Below the pieces are notes generated by a model that saw nothing but the letters and a program-made list of their open reading frames with translations, was not told where the DNA came from and did not search any database. From Pseudobdellovibrionaceae bacterium (GTDB lineage: Bacteria > Bdellovibrionota > Bdellovibrionia > Bdellovibrionales > Bdellovibrionaceae): a stretch of 64,000 bases of DNA. Every line of letters begins with the position of its first letter. The stretch's first letter is position 1. The DNA lies in contig JAHBUW010000001.1 of NCBI GenBank assembly GCA_019637875.1, positions 490,644 to 554,643 on the forward strand, given 5' to 3'. The translations under genes and the position numbers were made by a program. Below are positions 54,468 through 63,836 of this stretch, piece by piece.

Positions 54468-55600
54468 AACGTTTGCGCCCTCGGTGGCGTCTTTTTCTAG
54501 CGGTCTTGACCCTCGCGCTGAGCGCGGTGCTCAGCGGTCATGCCGAAGCGGCGGAGCTTCGCTCGTTCGGTCAGAACATCCGCGCCCTCGGGATGGGCGG
54601 CGTGCGTCTGACGACGGGAGAGGACGCGGCGGTGCTGCTGTGGAATCCGGCCGGCCTTCGGCTCAGTGAAGGCATGCGGTTGGACATTTTCAATTTAGGT
54701 CTCGGCACGAACGGGTACCAGAACTACCAAACCTTCACGCAAATGGGCACGATCCACGGTCTTGAGGATCTGACGCCGCTTTACGGAAAGCCTTTTAACG
54801 TGGGCGTGAATGGGTACGCGGCGATGTCGTTCCCGAATATGGGGTTCGCCGTTTTCGATGAGGGTTGGACGGATATCAAGTTCAACAACCCGGCTTTCCC
54901 CGAGTTGAACGTCGCCTATTACAACGACTACGGTTATGCACTGGGGGGAGCCTTCGGCGTCGGCCCCGTTTCTTTCGGTGTTTCCGTGAAACGCATCACG
55001 CGTTCGGGCGGGTACAAAACGATTGGCGCCGAGATGCTCGATGGTTTCGACACTTCGACCGTGACTTCGATGTTCACGGACGAAGGCGTCGGTTACGGCC
55101 TGGATTTGGGCGTTCTTTTGCGGGCGCCCGCGCCTTTCAATCCCACCTTGTCGATCGCTTGGCAGAACGTCGGTCATACGGAGTTTCAGCTCTCGAAAGG
55201 TACGATCACTCCGCCCGGAATTCGTGACAACGTGGTGTTAGGGGCGACCATCGACGGCGATGTGGGTTTGGCGGGATTCGCGGCGGGAGTCGAGTATCGT
55301 CACGTCGGTTTGCCGGGAGAACAACTCGGTAAGAAAATCCACATGGGCGCGGAGCTCAGTCTATTGAATCTGGATCTGCGCGCCGGTTTCTACCAAGGCT
55401 ACACGACCTACGGCGTGGGCCTGGACCTCTTTTTGGTGCAACTCGACGCCGCTCTTTATTCGGCCGAACGGGGAGCCTACCCGGGGCAAACACCCGATCA
55501 GCGTATCAATGTCGGTTTGTCGGCGAGCTTCGGCTTCGATCCCGACTTCAATCTGATTTCGTTCGGCGGCAAGGGCCGCAAACTCAAACAACGCCGCTAA
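54464..55600 (+). CDS. FadL-like outer-membrane protein (paralogue 3 of 3)
   Basis: 378 residues from the ATG at 54464 that overlaps the lipoprotein stop (ATGA); 54455 is an in-frame alternative. Signal peptide (FLAVLTLALSAVLSGHAEA), then RALGMGGVRLTTGEDAAVLLWNPAGLR, a diverged form of the family signature (acidic GED for NDY/NDE). Strand-rich barrel, and a basic tail (GGKGRKLKQRR) instead of a terminal aromatic, which is unusual for an outer-membrane protein. Confidence 0.8.
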   Translation: MKRLRPRWRLFLAVLTLALSAVLSGHAEAAELRSFGQNIRALGMGGVRLTTGEDAAVLLWNPAGLRLSEGMRLDIFNLGLGTNGYQNYQTFTQMGTIHGLEDLTPLYGKPFNVGVNGYAAMSFPNMGFAVFDEGWTDIKFNNPAFPELNVAYYNDYGYALGGAFGVGPVSFGVSVKRITRSGGYKTIGAEMLDGFDTSTVTSMFTDEGVGYGLDLGVLLRAPAPFNPTLSIAWQNVGHTEFQLSKGTITPPGIRDNVVLGATIDGDVGLAGFAAGVEYRHVGLPGEQLGKKIHMGAELSLLNLDLRAGFYQGYTTYGVGLDLFLVQLDAALYSAERGAYPGQTPDQRINVGLSASFGFDPDFNLISFGGKGRKLKQRR

Positions 55601-55700
55601 GATCCACTTTCGACCCGACCTCGACTTTTGTTGCGATAGCGCATGATCGACATGATCGATTGTTGTCGGCCGTGACAAGCCCCTGCGAGAATAAAACCTC

Positions 55701-57095
55701 ATGATGAAGAGGACTTGGCTCGGTTTCATAGTTGCGGCATTCGGGGTCACATTGTTGATGACCGAAAGTGCGCTCGCGCAAAACTCGGCGCCCACGGTCA
55801 CGGCCCCGCGTCCCGGCGCGAAAAGACCCGCGCGCCGATCCGCGCCCGGCGCACGTGCGCGGACCGCGCTTCCCGATAGTCGTATCGACAACAAAGTCGT
55901 CGTGTTGCGTGAAGGTCGACCGCTCCCGCTGAAAACCAATGTCCGCTGGGATTTCCTCGAGGTCGCCCCCGGCGCGAAGGCCTTCTTCGCGCAAGTCGTC
56001 ATCGTCCCGCCGCCCGGTGCGCGCATCACCGAAATTTCGGGCGCGAACGTGGTTTCCAAACCGGGTTGGTTGCGTGCGGATGCCGCACTTTTCGCGTTGG
56101 GTTCGATCGTCACGGATCTGAAAGTCAAATTCGCCGACGGGCGTGAGGAAACTTGGAAGGCGCAGGCCGAGTTCACCAGGCCCGCGTTCCGCATGAAGGG
56201 CTGTATCGAGGCGGGGCTGAAGGTCGTCTCGGCCGATAGCTCGGTCCCGAACGTTTTCTTCGCGGCGGAATGTACGATTAAAGAAGACCGCGTGGTTTTC
56301 AACCCTTCGGTTCCCGGTGATTTGGAGTGGGACGTGACCACCATCTTCGAAACCGACGGTAAGGGCGAGCGCTGGAAGATGTTCGAGATCTCGCGCAACA
56401 ACTTGGTGACCGGTGACGACGTCGTCGCGACGCTGGGGTTCCGTTATCAAGGCCGGAAAACATCATTCCTCGTGGTGCAAGATCGCGGAGTGTTCGCATC
56501 GGCGCAAGACAGACTCCGCAAAGAGCGTCGCGATGGCACGCGCGCGCGTTTTGATTTCGGCGCGGCGCAATTTTCGGCGACGACTCCGGTCACGACCGCT
56601 TCGAGCTCAAGTTTCTTTCTGGGCGGTGACGTCCTGACCCGCGAGCTGCTATGGGGCCTGCGCGGGATCGCGCAAGGGCGCTACATTTTTCCGGTGCAGC
56701 GGGCGAGCGCGGTCAGCTTTGCGGGCGGCGTCAGCTACGTCTACGGTGATTTCATGCCGGGCTCGAATATGTTCGGCGCGGCGGGTGAGTACGTCGTTTA
56801 CCAGCAAAACCAAGAGGCCGACGGCAAATCGATCACCTTCCAGCACAGCCAGTTCGGCGTGAATCTCTTCTACCTGCGGATGATGTCCACGACCTCGGAA
56901 CTCAAAATCGCGCTGAAGTACAACGGACTCGGCGGCGACTCTTCGGGAATCGCGGCGGACCTCGTTTACGAGGGCCTGCTGGGCACGGAAACGCGTTGGG
57001 GATTGATGCTCAGTTACGCGAATCAGGCCGCGAAATCGACTTCCGGATCTTCGACGTTTACGCAGATGTTCCTGGGCGGAAATCTTTCGTTCTAG
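55701..57095 (+). CDS. Exported beta-rich, probably outer-membrane protein
   Basis: 464 residues (the ATG at 55704 is as likely). Signal peptide (IVAAFGVTLLMTESALA), then a basic Pro/Arg/Ala segment (PRPGAKRPARRSAPGARAR). The middle (about 65-230) is a globular beta domain with two Cys (GCIEAG, AECTIK); the last ~180 residues look like a barrel (FAGGVSYVYGDFM, FGVNLFYLRMM) ending in Phe (GGNLSF). Its stop overlaps by 4 bases the stop of the convergent Cys-repeat lipoprotein gene. No family recognised. Confidence 0.68.
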   Translation: MMKRTWLGFIVAAFGVTLLMTESALAQNSAPTVTAPRPGAKRPARRSAPGARARTALPDSRIDNKVVVLREGRPLPLKTNVRWDFLEVAPGAKAFFAQVVIVPPPGARITEISGANVVSKPGWLRADAALFALGSIVTDLKVKFADGREETWKAQAEFTRPAFRMKGCIEAGLKVVSADSSVPNVFFAAECTIKEDRVVFNPSVPGDLEWDVTTIFETDGKGERWKMFEISRNNLVTGDDVVATLGFRYQGRKTSFLVVQDRGVFASAQDRLRKERRDGTRARFDFGAAQFSATTPVTTASSSSFFLGGDVLTRELLWGLRGIAQGRYIFPVQRASAVSFAGGVSYVYGDFMPGSNMFGAAGEYVVYQQNQEADGKSITFQHSQFGVNLFYLRMMSTTSELKIALKYNGLGGDSSGIAADLVYEGLLGTETRWGLMLSYANQAAKSTSGSSTFTQMFLGGNLSF

Positions 57096-58288
57096 GGATC
57101 TTCCTTACAGCTCGGGTAGATGAAGACCCCGCCGCCGCTCCACAGGCCGCGGTACCCATTACAAGTGATGAGCGATTTGTAGTTCGTGCATTTGTCGGTG
57201 CGCGCGACTTTCATGCGCGAATAGGCGGTGACTTGGGTTCCGTGGGTGACCACGCCCGAACCCCACGGCAATCCGCAGAACCAGACGGGCGCGCCGCCCC
57301 CGTCGCCGGTGATGCGGCCTTGGGATTTGTCGCCCTTGGGGCCGGTGGGATCGCAGGCCGATTCGCAGGCGGCAAAGCGGTGCTCAGGATAGAGCGCCCG
57401 GTCGCCGAATTGACCGCTGGCGCAGGTGAGCGTCACCTGATTGTTGTTCGCATAGCAAGAGGTCCCGCAAGGCACGTTCTGCAAGCGGAAGAACGAGTAG
57501 CGCTCGCCGTTTTGCAATTTCACGCCGTCGGGAGTCGTGCAAGTTTGGCAGTTCGTGGGGTTCGCGCAGGTGGGCGACGGGTACAACGCGGGATTGCCGT
57601 TCAGCGTCCCGTCATTGCAGCTCAGACTCATCACCAATGAACTGCAGGAGGTCCCGCAGGGTGCGGTCGCGGCCTTGTAACGTGCCGTCGAAGCACCGTG
57701 ATTCAAAGTCGTGCCGTCGGGAAGGGTGCAAGTGCGGCAGGTGTTGTTGCAAAGGGACGACGTGAAGATGCTGGGCGCCGCGGGATCGGGACTCGTGGTG
57801 GCGGCGTCCTTCATCACCCCACCCGCGCACATCAACATTTTTGATTCGCACGCGGTTCCGCAGGTCATGACGCTGGGTTTGTAAAAACGGGCGCTCGTTC
57901 CGTCTTCGACCTTCACGCCACCATGGTCGCAGTCGCAGCGACGTTGCCAGCAACTGCGGACGACCTTGGTCTCGCCGATATCGACGTATTCTTGGCCGGG
58001 ACGGCGGACTTGCAGTTTCGCGAGTTGGCAGCGCATCTCGAGGCGATTGTCCATACACGAGGTGCCGCAAGCGGCGAGATCCGTCGTGTAGACCGCGTTC
58101 AAAGACTCGCCACCCGGCAGCGTTCCGCCCCAGGGCAGCACGCATGCGGCACACGCGGGGCCGACGCAATTCGCTTGGGCGTCGCGATCCGGGTCGGACG
58201 CCAGATCCGCCACGTCCACACGCCCGGTGCAGGCCGCGAGCGACGAGATCAGTAAAAGGGCGCTGAGCAGGCGGTTCATCATCATCAT
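57092..58288 (-). CDS. Lipoprotein with five Cys-rich repeats
   Basis: 398 residues. A lipoprotein signal ends LAAC (Cys20). The mature protein is made of five related units of 45-65 residues, starting near C49, C120, C187, C250 and C338. The pattern is C-x2-P-x-G-x-x-L-x-x-G, then CGTSC (C74-C78, C143-C147, C211-C215, C274-C278), then a lone Cys in LxC (C87, C154, C224, C289) and a closing Cys. The fifth unit has lost the CGTSC pair. The same unit occurs in the preceding gene. The start overlaps that gene's stop within an ATGATGATGATG run, so the exact ATG is uncertain. Possibly a disulphide-rich surface protein; family unknown to me. Confidence 0.75.
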   Translation of the reverse strand: MMMMNRLLSALLLISSLAACTGRVDVADLASDPDRDAQANCVGPACAACVLPWGGTLPGGESLNAVYTTDLAACGTSCMDNRLEMRCQLAKLQVRRPGQEYVDIGETKVVRSCWQRRCDCDHGGVKVEDGTSARFYKPSVMTCGTACESKMLMCAGGVMKDAATTSPDPAAPSIFTSSLCNNTCRTCTLPDGTTLNHGASTARYKAATAPCGTSCSSLVMSLSCNDGTLNGNPALYPSPTCANPTNCQTCTTPDGVKLQNGERYSFFRLQNVPCGTSCYANNNQVTLTCASGQFGDRALYPEHRFAACESACDPTGPKGDKSQGRITGDGGGAPVWFCGLPWGSGVVTHGTQVTAYSRMKVARTDKCTNYKSLITCNGYRGLWSGGGVFIYPSCKEDP

Positions 58289-60171
58289 GGGCACGCATCC
58301 GTGCAGCTCAAATAGGGGAACTGCGTTTGTCCGCTCATGACGCCGTTGTCACAGCGGATGAAGCCCATAAAACTCGAGCAGCTTTCGTTGCAGGCCGCGG
58401 TGGTGCGCGAATAGGCGGGGATGTAGCCGCCGGGCGAAATCCGTTGCGCAATCGCGGTCGTATCGGTCGAGACGTAACCGTTCGCTTTCGGTAGGTAACA
58501 GAATGAAACCGGGGTTTGGACTTCCAGGCCGTAGCTCAGACAGAAGTAAGGCGGCTTGTTCACGTCGCAAGGCGCGCCGCCGCCACCGCCGCCACTGGAG
58601 CGTCGCCGGAAACCTTCGCCTTCGCCGTCATCGTTGCCGAGGCCGCCTCCCGAACCGCCGCCCGAACCGGGACCGATGTCGAAATCGCTCGAGCCCGTGC
58701 CGCCGCCCGTTCCCTGCGGCACGTTCACGCAGGTCGTGTGGGGGAACGTCGCCGTATTCGTATCGCCCGTCGTGCGGAAACCGGTTCCTTGCGCCAGGCA
58801 AGAGACCTGTCCGTACATTCCCGTGAGTTCGCACTTTTCGGGAGCGACGGCGCGATCTTTTTTGAACACCATCAACGGCGGATCGGTCGGTTGGAATTCG
58901 ACGCCGAGATGGCGGCAGCCGCAAGCGAGCGCGCTGCAAGACGACGCGCGGAACTGATTCAAATCGCCACTGCCTTCCGCGAAGGTCAGGACATTGGACA
59001 TGGGATCGCTGCACGTGACGCGAACCCGGTTGGCGGGGCCGTTACATTCACTTTGCATTCCGCAGGCGACGGTCGAGCTCTTGAAAAGCTCACGCGATTC
59101 TCCGGCGGGAATGATCTGCCCGCCGGGCGCGGTGCAACCGCAGGCGGTCGCTTGGCAAGCGGTCTGTAAGAAACCGACGTCGCCCATCAGCACGCCGTCG
59201 GTGCAAGTGACGCGACCCGGATTGCAAGCGATGTTGCAGGCGGGGAGTGCCTCGGCGAAGACGGCCAGACTCCCGCCGTTCGTGATGAGCTGAGTGCCGT
59301 GACGGCAACTGCAAGCGTTGGTGGTCGTGCCGGTACGGACGGAAGGGAATCTCGCGATGTTGCCGGACAAGTCGCGCACTTGCACTTGATTCGCCGGCAA
59401 GCTGGCCGAAGCCGCGGAGACTTCCATTTCGTTCGTCGCGGTCCAGGTGATCCCGCCATTGAAAGAATAGGGCTGGGGATGCAAGTCGGTCTCGTTGTCC
59501 TTGGCGAAGATCGCGAACTTCACTTTCTTGCAGATCGACGTGTCGACCGCGACCTCGGTGATCACGGGCGGCGTTGTATCGTCCGCGCAGGCGGTGCAAG
59601 AGGGACCACCCGCGGCCACGCACATCGGGCAGGCGGGAGGCGTCGTATTGATCGCGACATCTTTCGCGCCGTCGGTGGAAGGGACGCCGTTTTGCAGGCT
59701 GACCAGAATTTTTCCCGTACAACCCCAGGGCAGTTTTTCGAAATGGAACTGACGGATACGCGCGGTGCCGCGGGTGACGAGGTCGATGATTTCGTCGGGT
59801 TCTTTTCCGCAGACGCGCATTTCTTCGCACGGGCGCCACGACGGATCGGCCGTGAAGTTCGCGATGGTCACTCCTCCCGCGCAGATGGGCCCGGGGGTCA
59901 GCGTGGTCGCCAGCCGCGTCTCGTCTTTGCAGTAAACGGGCGCTTTCGGATTCTGGGTCACGACGAGGCGGAGGCTATTCACCGGCTTGCAGCCGGGTTT
60001 TTGCGCGGCGGTCAGGAAGGCGTCGTCCATCACTTCGATGGACGAGTCGACTTCGGGCATGACGTAGTCGCCCGTCTCGGCCAGGTTTTCCAAACCTTCG
60101 TTCACCGCGGCGGTGCACGCGGTGAGCCCGAAGATCAGCAGGGGGAAAAGCAGCAACTTCATCGGGCTCAT
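58285..60171 (-). CDS. Large lipoprotein with Ig-like segment and Cys-rich repeats
   Basis: 628 residues from the ATG at 60171, whose ATGA overlaps the subtilase stop; 60162 is an alternative. Lipoprotein signal FGLTAC (Cys19). Residues about 60-195 are Cys-containing and unknown; 200-278 resemble an Ig-like/HYR-type beta domain (TPPVITEV...NQVQVRDLSGNIA). Then four copies of the Cys repeat also seen in the next gene (starting near C287, C344, C417 and C558), the last two separated by a Gly-rich, partly acidic linker (about 486-535). Middle gene of a three-gene operon with the protease. Confidence 0.75.
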   Translation of the reverse strand: MSPMKLLLFPLLIFGLTACTAAVNEGLENLAETGDYVMPEVDSSIEVMDDAFLTAAQKPGCKPVNSLRLVVTQNPKAPVYCKDETRLATTLTPGPICAGGVTIANFTADPSWRPCEEMRVCGKEPDEIIDLVTRGTARIRQFHFEKLPWGCTGKILVSLQNGVPSTDGAKDVAINTTPPACPMCVAAGGPSCTACADDTTPPVITEVAVDTSICKKVKFAIFAKDNETDLHPQPYSFNGGITWTATNEMEVSAASASLPANQVQVRDLSGNIARFPSVRTGTTTNACSCRHGTQLITNGGSLAVFAEALPACNIACNPGRVTCTDGVLMGDVGFLQTACQATACGCTAPGGQIIPAGESRELFKSSTVACGMQSECNGPANRVRVTCSDPMSNVLTFAEGSGDLNQFRASSCSALACGCRHLGVEFQPTDPPLMVFKKDRAVAPEKCELTGMYGQVSCLAQGTGFRTTGDTNTATFPHTTCVNVPQGTGGGTGSSDFDIGPGSGGGSGGGLGNDDGEGEGFRRRSSGGGGGGAPCDVNKPPYFCLSYGLEVQTPVSFCYLPKANGYVSTDTTAIAQRISPGGYIPAYSRTTAACNESCSSFMGFIRCDNGVMSGQTQFPYLSCTDACP

Positions 60172-63100
60172 TGTGCCAAAACTCCGATGCGGCTCAAAGT
60201 GAATTGCTGCGTTCCCTTCGCCTTCAGTCGCAGCGTCAAAGAATTCGCGCTGGCGGGCAGATTCACGTCGGCCAGAAGTTGTCCTTCCAGCGTCGAGTTC
60301 GTCAGATTCCCGCTGACCCCTCCGAATTTGGCGACGGGAGCTTGATACCAAGTGCCGGTCCCGTTGATCTGGAATTCCAGCAGCAGATCGCGCGGGACCG
60401 GCGTCGCGGCGGCGCCCCGATATTTCAGCGCGACGAGCAGGCGTTGGCTTGCGGGCGCGGGCAACGTCACCGCGCCCACGTCTTTGACGAGCGTCCAATT
60501 CGTGGCCGAGCTCACGCGCACGTTGGTCGAAGTCACATCGGCCCAGACGCGCGCGTGCAGTGGAAAGTGTTTGCCGATGAGCTGCGAGTAGCTGAAGGTC
60601 ACGACATCCGGCAGGGTGATGTTGGAGCCATCTTGATAGCTGGTACCGCCCGAGCCCGAACCCGAAAGGCTTTCGCTACGGAACATGGACGAGGCCGCGT
60701 CGAGCGTTTGCGCGTTCGGCGTGTTCGTGCCGGCGATCAGTGCGCCCGAGTTGAAGTAACTTATGAACGAATCCACGGTCGGCACGACTCCGCCCATCAT
60801 GCGGGGGGCGCCGACGGCGGCGTACGAGATCGGCAGCGAACGGGGTGACCACTGCAGCTGCGCGATGGTGCGGTTGATCGCGGGCGTATTCAGCGCCGAG
60901 ATGAATCCGGCCGGAACCTGGCGCGCGGCCAGAACGGCGTCGATGTCGGGAATCATGTCCGGACGCCAAGTGACGCCGATCGAGGCTTTGACCTGGGTCA
61001 TCACTTGGCGCACGTCGTAGGTCGCCGTGAAACGACTGGGGAACGCGCAGCCGTCGCCGGCATCGGCTGAAGGCGCGAGCGTCAGCATACTGAAATTGGA
61101 ATAGGTATCCGTGCCCATACGCACGAGACGATTGGATTCGCCGATGGGGGCGGGCGCGACGTAGCGGTACTCGTCGGTGTCGTCGTTGAAAGGCGGTGTA
61201 TAACGCGCCATCAATCCGGCGTTGTCGATCGCCCGGGGAGAAGCATTCGTATACTGGATCCGACTCGATTTTCCCGAGAGCGTATAGACCGAAGCGACCC
61301 GGCCGTCCGGTGATTCGACGGGCGCGTTCAGCGGCAGTCGCGTTTCCGGAATCATATCGAAGATGTCCTCGACGGCGATACCCAACGCGACGGCGATGGG
61401 TTTGCGCGAATTGGTGAAGCACGCGGTGCCCGTGATGTTCAAAACGAAATTTGCGTAGCTCACGCTCGTGAATCGGATCGTCGGTGACTCGTCCGCCAGG
61501 TAAGGATCGATGTAAACGCTGGCCGCCGTTTGCGCGGGGGTCGCGTCCATGTAGCCGGGTTGGTACTGGTAGACCGGCAAATCCAAAAAGCGCGCGCCGT
61601 CCGGAGTCAACGCGCGAAAGAAGAGCGTCCGCGCGGTGCCGTTCACTTGGGCCGGGGGAACCGCGTACTGGAATCCCAGTCGCACTTCGGCGGAGTTGCA
61701 TTGGGCGAAGTAGTCGCCCCGCGCCCAACGGGAGGCTTGGATCGTGCTCAGCAGTGTGCCGTTCGCGGAGTTCAGGCGCACCTCGATCGGGAGCTGATCC
61801 GGAAAGCCGTTCAGGCAGGCCCAGCCTTCGATCAAAACGTCTTTCCCGCGCGCGGTCACCGAGACGACGGCGCCACGCAGTTGGGCGGCGCTGCGGTCCC
61901 CGAAGTTGAGCGCGGTTTTCGCGATCATTTTGTCGGTGATCAATCGGTCCGCGTCGTCTTTGATTTCGAGGTAGACGCCCGGGTCGACGAGCATCGATGA
62001 ATTGCTGATGTCGAACGTACAGGTGGTGTTGGTGGTCACGCGGCAGGTCTGTCCGGTGAAGGTCGCGCTGAGGAAGTCGGGATTGGTGTAGGCGCGCATC
62101 GTCCAGCCCGTCGAGAGGTTGGCGTTCGTGACCGCCACGGTCACCCGCATCGTGGTTCCGCCGACGAGTTCGCTGCTGATCAAAGAGATCTGCGCCAGGG
62201 CGGGGGAGGTGCTGCTGACCAAACTTTCGATTTCTTGTTTCAGCGCGGGGAAATTCAAATAGCGCTGCGTCTGCACTTTTCCCTCAAGCGCGGCTTGGGG
62301 AACCGTGCTGGCCAGCACGATATCTTTCACTTGACGGGCCGTGATCTTCAGGCCCGCGGCTTTGGCGTAGTGGCGCACCCACAACGTCGCGGCGGTCACC
62401 ATGGGAGCCGCGAACGAAGTTCCGCTCGCGATCGTGTATCCGCTGTCCAAACCCAGCGTGCGGATGGATTTTCCGGGCGCGGCGATATGGATTTGCGCGG
62501 GCGAAAAATTCGAGAACTCATCCAACTCGATGGGCGAAGCGACCTGTGCCGCCGTCGGCACGCTGGTTTGTCCGGTCATCGTGATGGCGCGCGGAGAGGC
62601 CGACGCCACGTTGATCTGACCGTTCACCTGGAAGCTCGCCGGAAAGTACCGGGCCTCGTCGAGGTTCTGTTTGACGTTACCGGCGGCCACGACGATCGAG
62701 ATGTTGGCGGCCGCCGCGCGCTCCATGGCGTCCTGCAGGGCGAAATCGTTCGTGTTGAATCCGCCGAGACTCAGGTTGATGACTTCCGCGTTCACGTTGC
62801 GCAGCCAAGTCAAACCGTTCACGAGTTCGGTCGTGGTGATGACGCCTTCGGCATTACCGACTTGGGCCGAGTACAAAAGCATGTTGCCCGCGAACAGCCC
62901 CGCGCCGCCGCGGGCGTTGTTCATCATCGACACCATGACGCCGGCGACCGCGTTGCCGTGAAAGTTGCAGATCGCCGTGCAGCTGCTGGAAAAATTCGAG
63001 TTCACGATCGGCACGCCGGACAAATCCTCGTGCGAGGACTGCACGCCCGAATCGACCATACCCACGATCAGGTTTCCGCTGGTCGGACGGGGCAGCGAAC

Positions 63101-63650
63101 GAAGGTACTCCATCACGCCCGCGCTACCGAGAACCTGGTGGTGGTATTGCCCGGCGACCCCGGGATCGGTCAGGTAAGAGGTTTGGTTCTGCCGGTAGGC
63201 GCGTTCGTCGGCGATGCCGATCACGCATTTGTTATTCGCGTGGCTGTACTGTACGAGCTCTTCAATGGCTTCAGCGGATAAGGGGTCTTCCGGATTGTAG
63301 CGGTAAGCTTGCAGCGAGTTCTCGAAATCGGGGCGCAGCGACTGGCGTTGCAGCCGGCAGACCAGCGCATCCGGATCCTGCGCGCACGCTTGGATTGCGC
63401 AGGGATTGTTGACCAAGACGGAAAGCTGCTGGCGGTAGGCGTTCGCTTTGCCGGCGGCGCGCATTTTCATTTGCACGTTCTCGGGCTCGTCGATGCGAAC
63501 ACGCTTTTCGAAGAAGGGCGAACGGGCCGGGGTTTCGATCAGACTCGTGTCGAAGTGGGTTTGACCGCAGTTCTGAAATAGCGCCGCGATCCCGAGGGCC
63601 GGGATGGCGAAGACGAGTAGTCTCAAATAGCGCGAATGCAGTCTCAGCAA
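60168..63650 (-). CDS. Very large exported subtilisin-family (S8) serine protease with FQNCG motif
   Basis: 1160 residues. The catalytic triad is complete: D200 (VGMVDSGVQSSHEDL), H231 (NFHGNAVAGVM) and S412 (ASGTSFAAPMV), with the oxyanion Asn at N325 (VAAGN). The N-terminal hydrophobic helix ends in LFQNCGQTHF (Cys28), a non-standard site also seen at 26180-26512, followed by a ~160-residue propeptide-like part with Cys pairs. After the ~300-residue protease domain come about 700 residues of beta-rich modules with scattered Cys, most likely adhesion or substrate-binding. It opens an operon with the two Cys-repeat lipoproteins, each overlapping by 4 bases. Confidence 0.92.
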   Translation of the reverse strand: MLRLHSRYLRLLVFAIPALGIAALFQNCGQTHFDTSLIETPARSPFFEKRVRIDEPENVQMKMRAAGKANAYRQQLSVLVNNPCAIQACAQDPDALVCRLQRQSLRPDFENSLQAYRYNPEDPLSAEAIEELVQYSHANNKCVIGIADERAYRQNQTSYLTDPGVAGQYHHQVLGSAGVMEYLRSLPRPTSGNLIVGMVDSGVQSSHEDLSGVPIVNSNFSSSCTAICNFHGNAVAGVMVSMMNNARGGAGLFAGNMLLYSAQVGNAEGVITTTELVNGLTWLRNVNAEVINLSLGGFNTNDFALQDAMERAAAANISIVVAAGNVKQNLDEARYFPASFQVNGQINVASASPRAITMTGQTSVPTAAQVASPIELDEFSNFSPAQIHIAAPGKSIRTLGLDSGYTIASGTSFAAPMVTAATLWVRHYAKAAGLKITARQVKDIVLASTVPQAALEGKVQTQRYLNFPALKQEIESLVSSTSPALAQISLISSELVGGTTMRVTVAVTNANLSTGWTMRAYTNPDFLSATFTGQTCRVTTNTTCTFDISNSSMLVDPGVYLEIKDDADRLITDKMIAKTALNFGDRSAAQLRGAVVSVTARGKDVLIEGWACLNGFPDQLPIEVRLNSANGTLLSTIQASRWARGDYFAQCNSAEVRLGFQYAVPPAQVNGTARTLFFRALTPDGARFLDLPVYQYQPGYMDATPAQTAASVYIDPYLADESPTIRFTSVSYANFVLNITGTACFTNSRKPIAVALGIAVEDIFDMIPETRLPLNAPVESPDGRVASVYTLSGKSSRIQYTNASPRAIDNAGLMARYTPPFNDDTDEYRYVAPAPIGESNRLVRMGTDTYSNFSMLTLAPSADAGDGCAFPSRFTATYDVRQVMTQVKASIGVTWRPDMIPDIDAVLAARQVPAGFISALNTPAINRTIAQLQWSPRSLPISYAAVGAPRMMGGVVPTVDSFISYFNSGALIAGTNTPNAQTLDAASSMFRSESLSGSGSGGTSYQDGSNITLPDVVTFSYSQLIGKHFPLHARVWADVTSTNVRVSSATNWTLVKDVGAVTLPAPASQRLLVALKYRGAAATPVPRDLLLEFQINGTGTWYQAPVAKFGGVSGNLTNSTLEGQLLADVNLPASANSLTLRLKAKGTQQFTLSRIGVLAQ

Positions 63651-63769
63651 GGCGATTCCCCCGACATTAGATATCGGCCCGGCGGCGCGGGGTCTAAAGC
63701 CGGTTTTTCGTCAAAAAACCAGCCGTTACGCGAGGTCCAGTGGGTCACCGGGATGTCTCGGAACGAGAT

Positions 63770-63786
63770 TTTCCCGAAATGGGAAA
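63770..63786. repeat. Small inverted repeat before motA
   Basis: TTTCCC-GAAAT-GGGAAA, in the 186-base spacer between the subtilase and motA. Possible operator; otherwise the spacer holds no recognisable gene. Confidence 0.35.
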
Positions 63787-63820
63787 TGGTCGTGAAACGG
63801 TTCAGGTAAAGACGCCTCTT

Positions 63821-63828
63821 TCCGATAA
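63821..63828 (+). promoter_or_regulatory. Sigma-28-like -10 box before motA
   Basis: TCCGATAA matches 7 of 8 bases of the flagellar -10 consensus GCCGATAA. The expected -35 TAAA at 15-base spacing is not there (TAAAG occurs, but only 10 bases away). Confidence 0.35.
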
Positions 63829-63836
63829 GTCGCATT

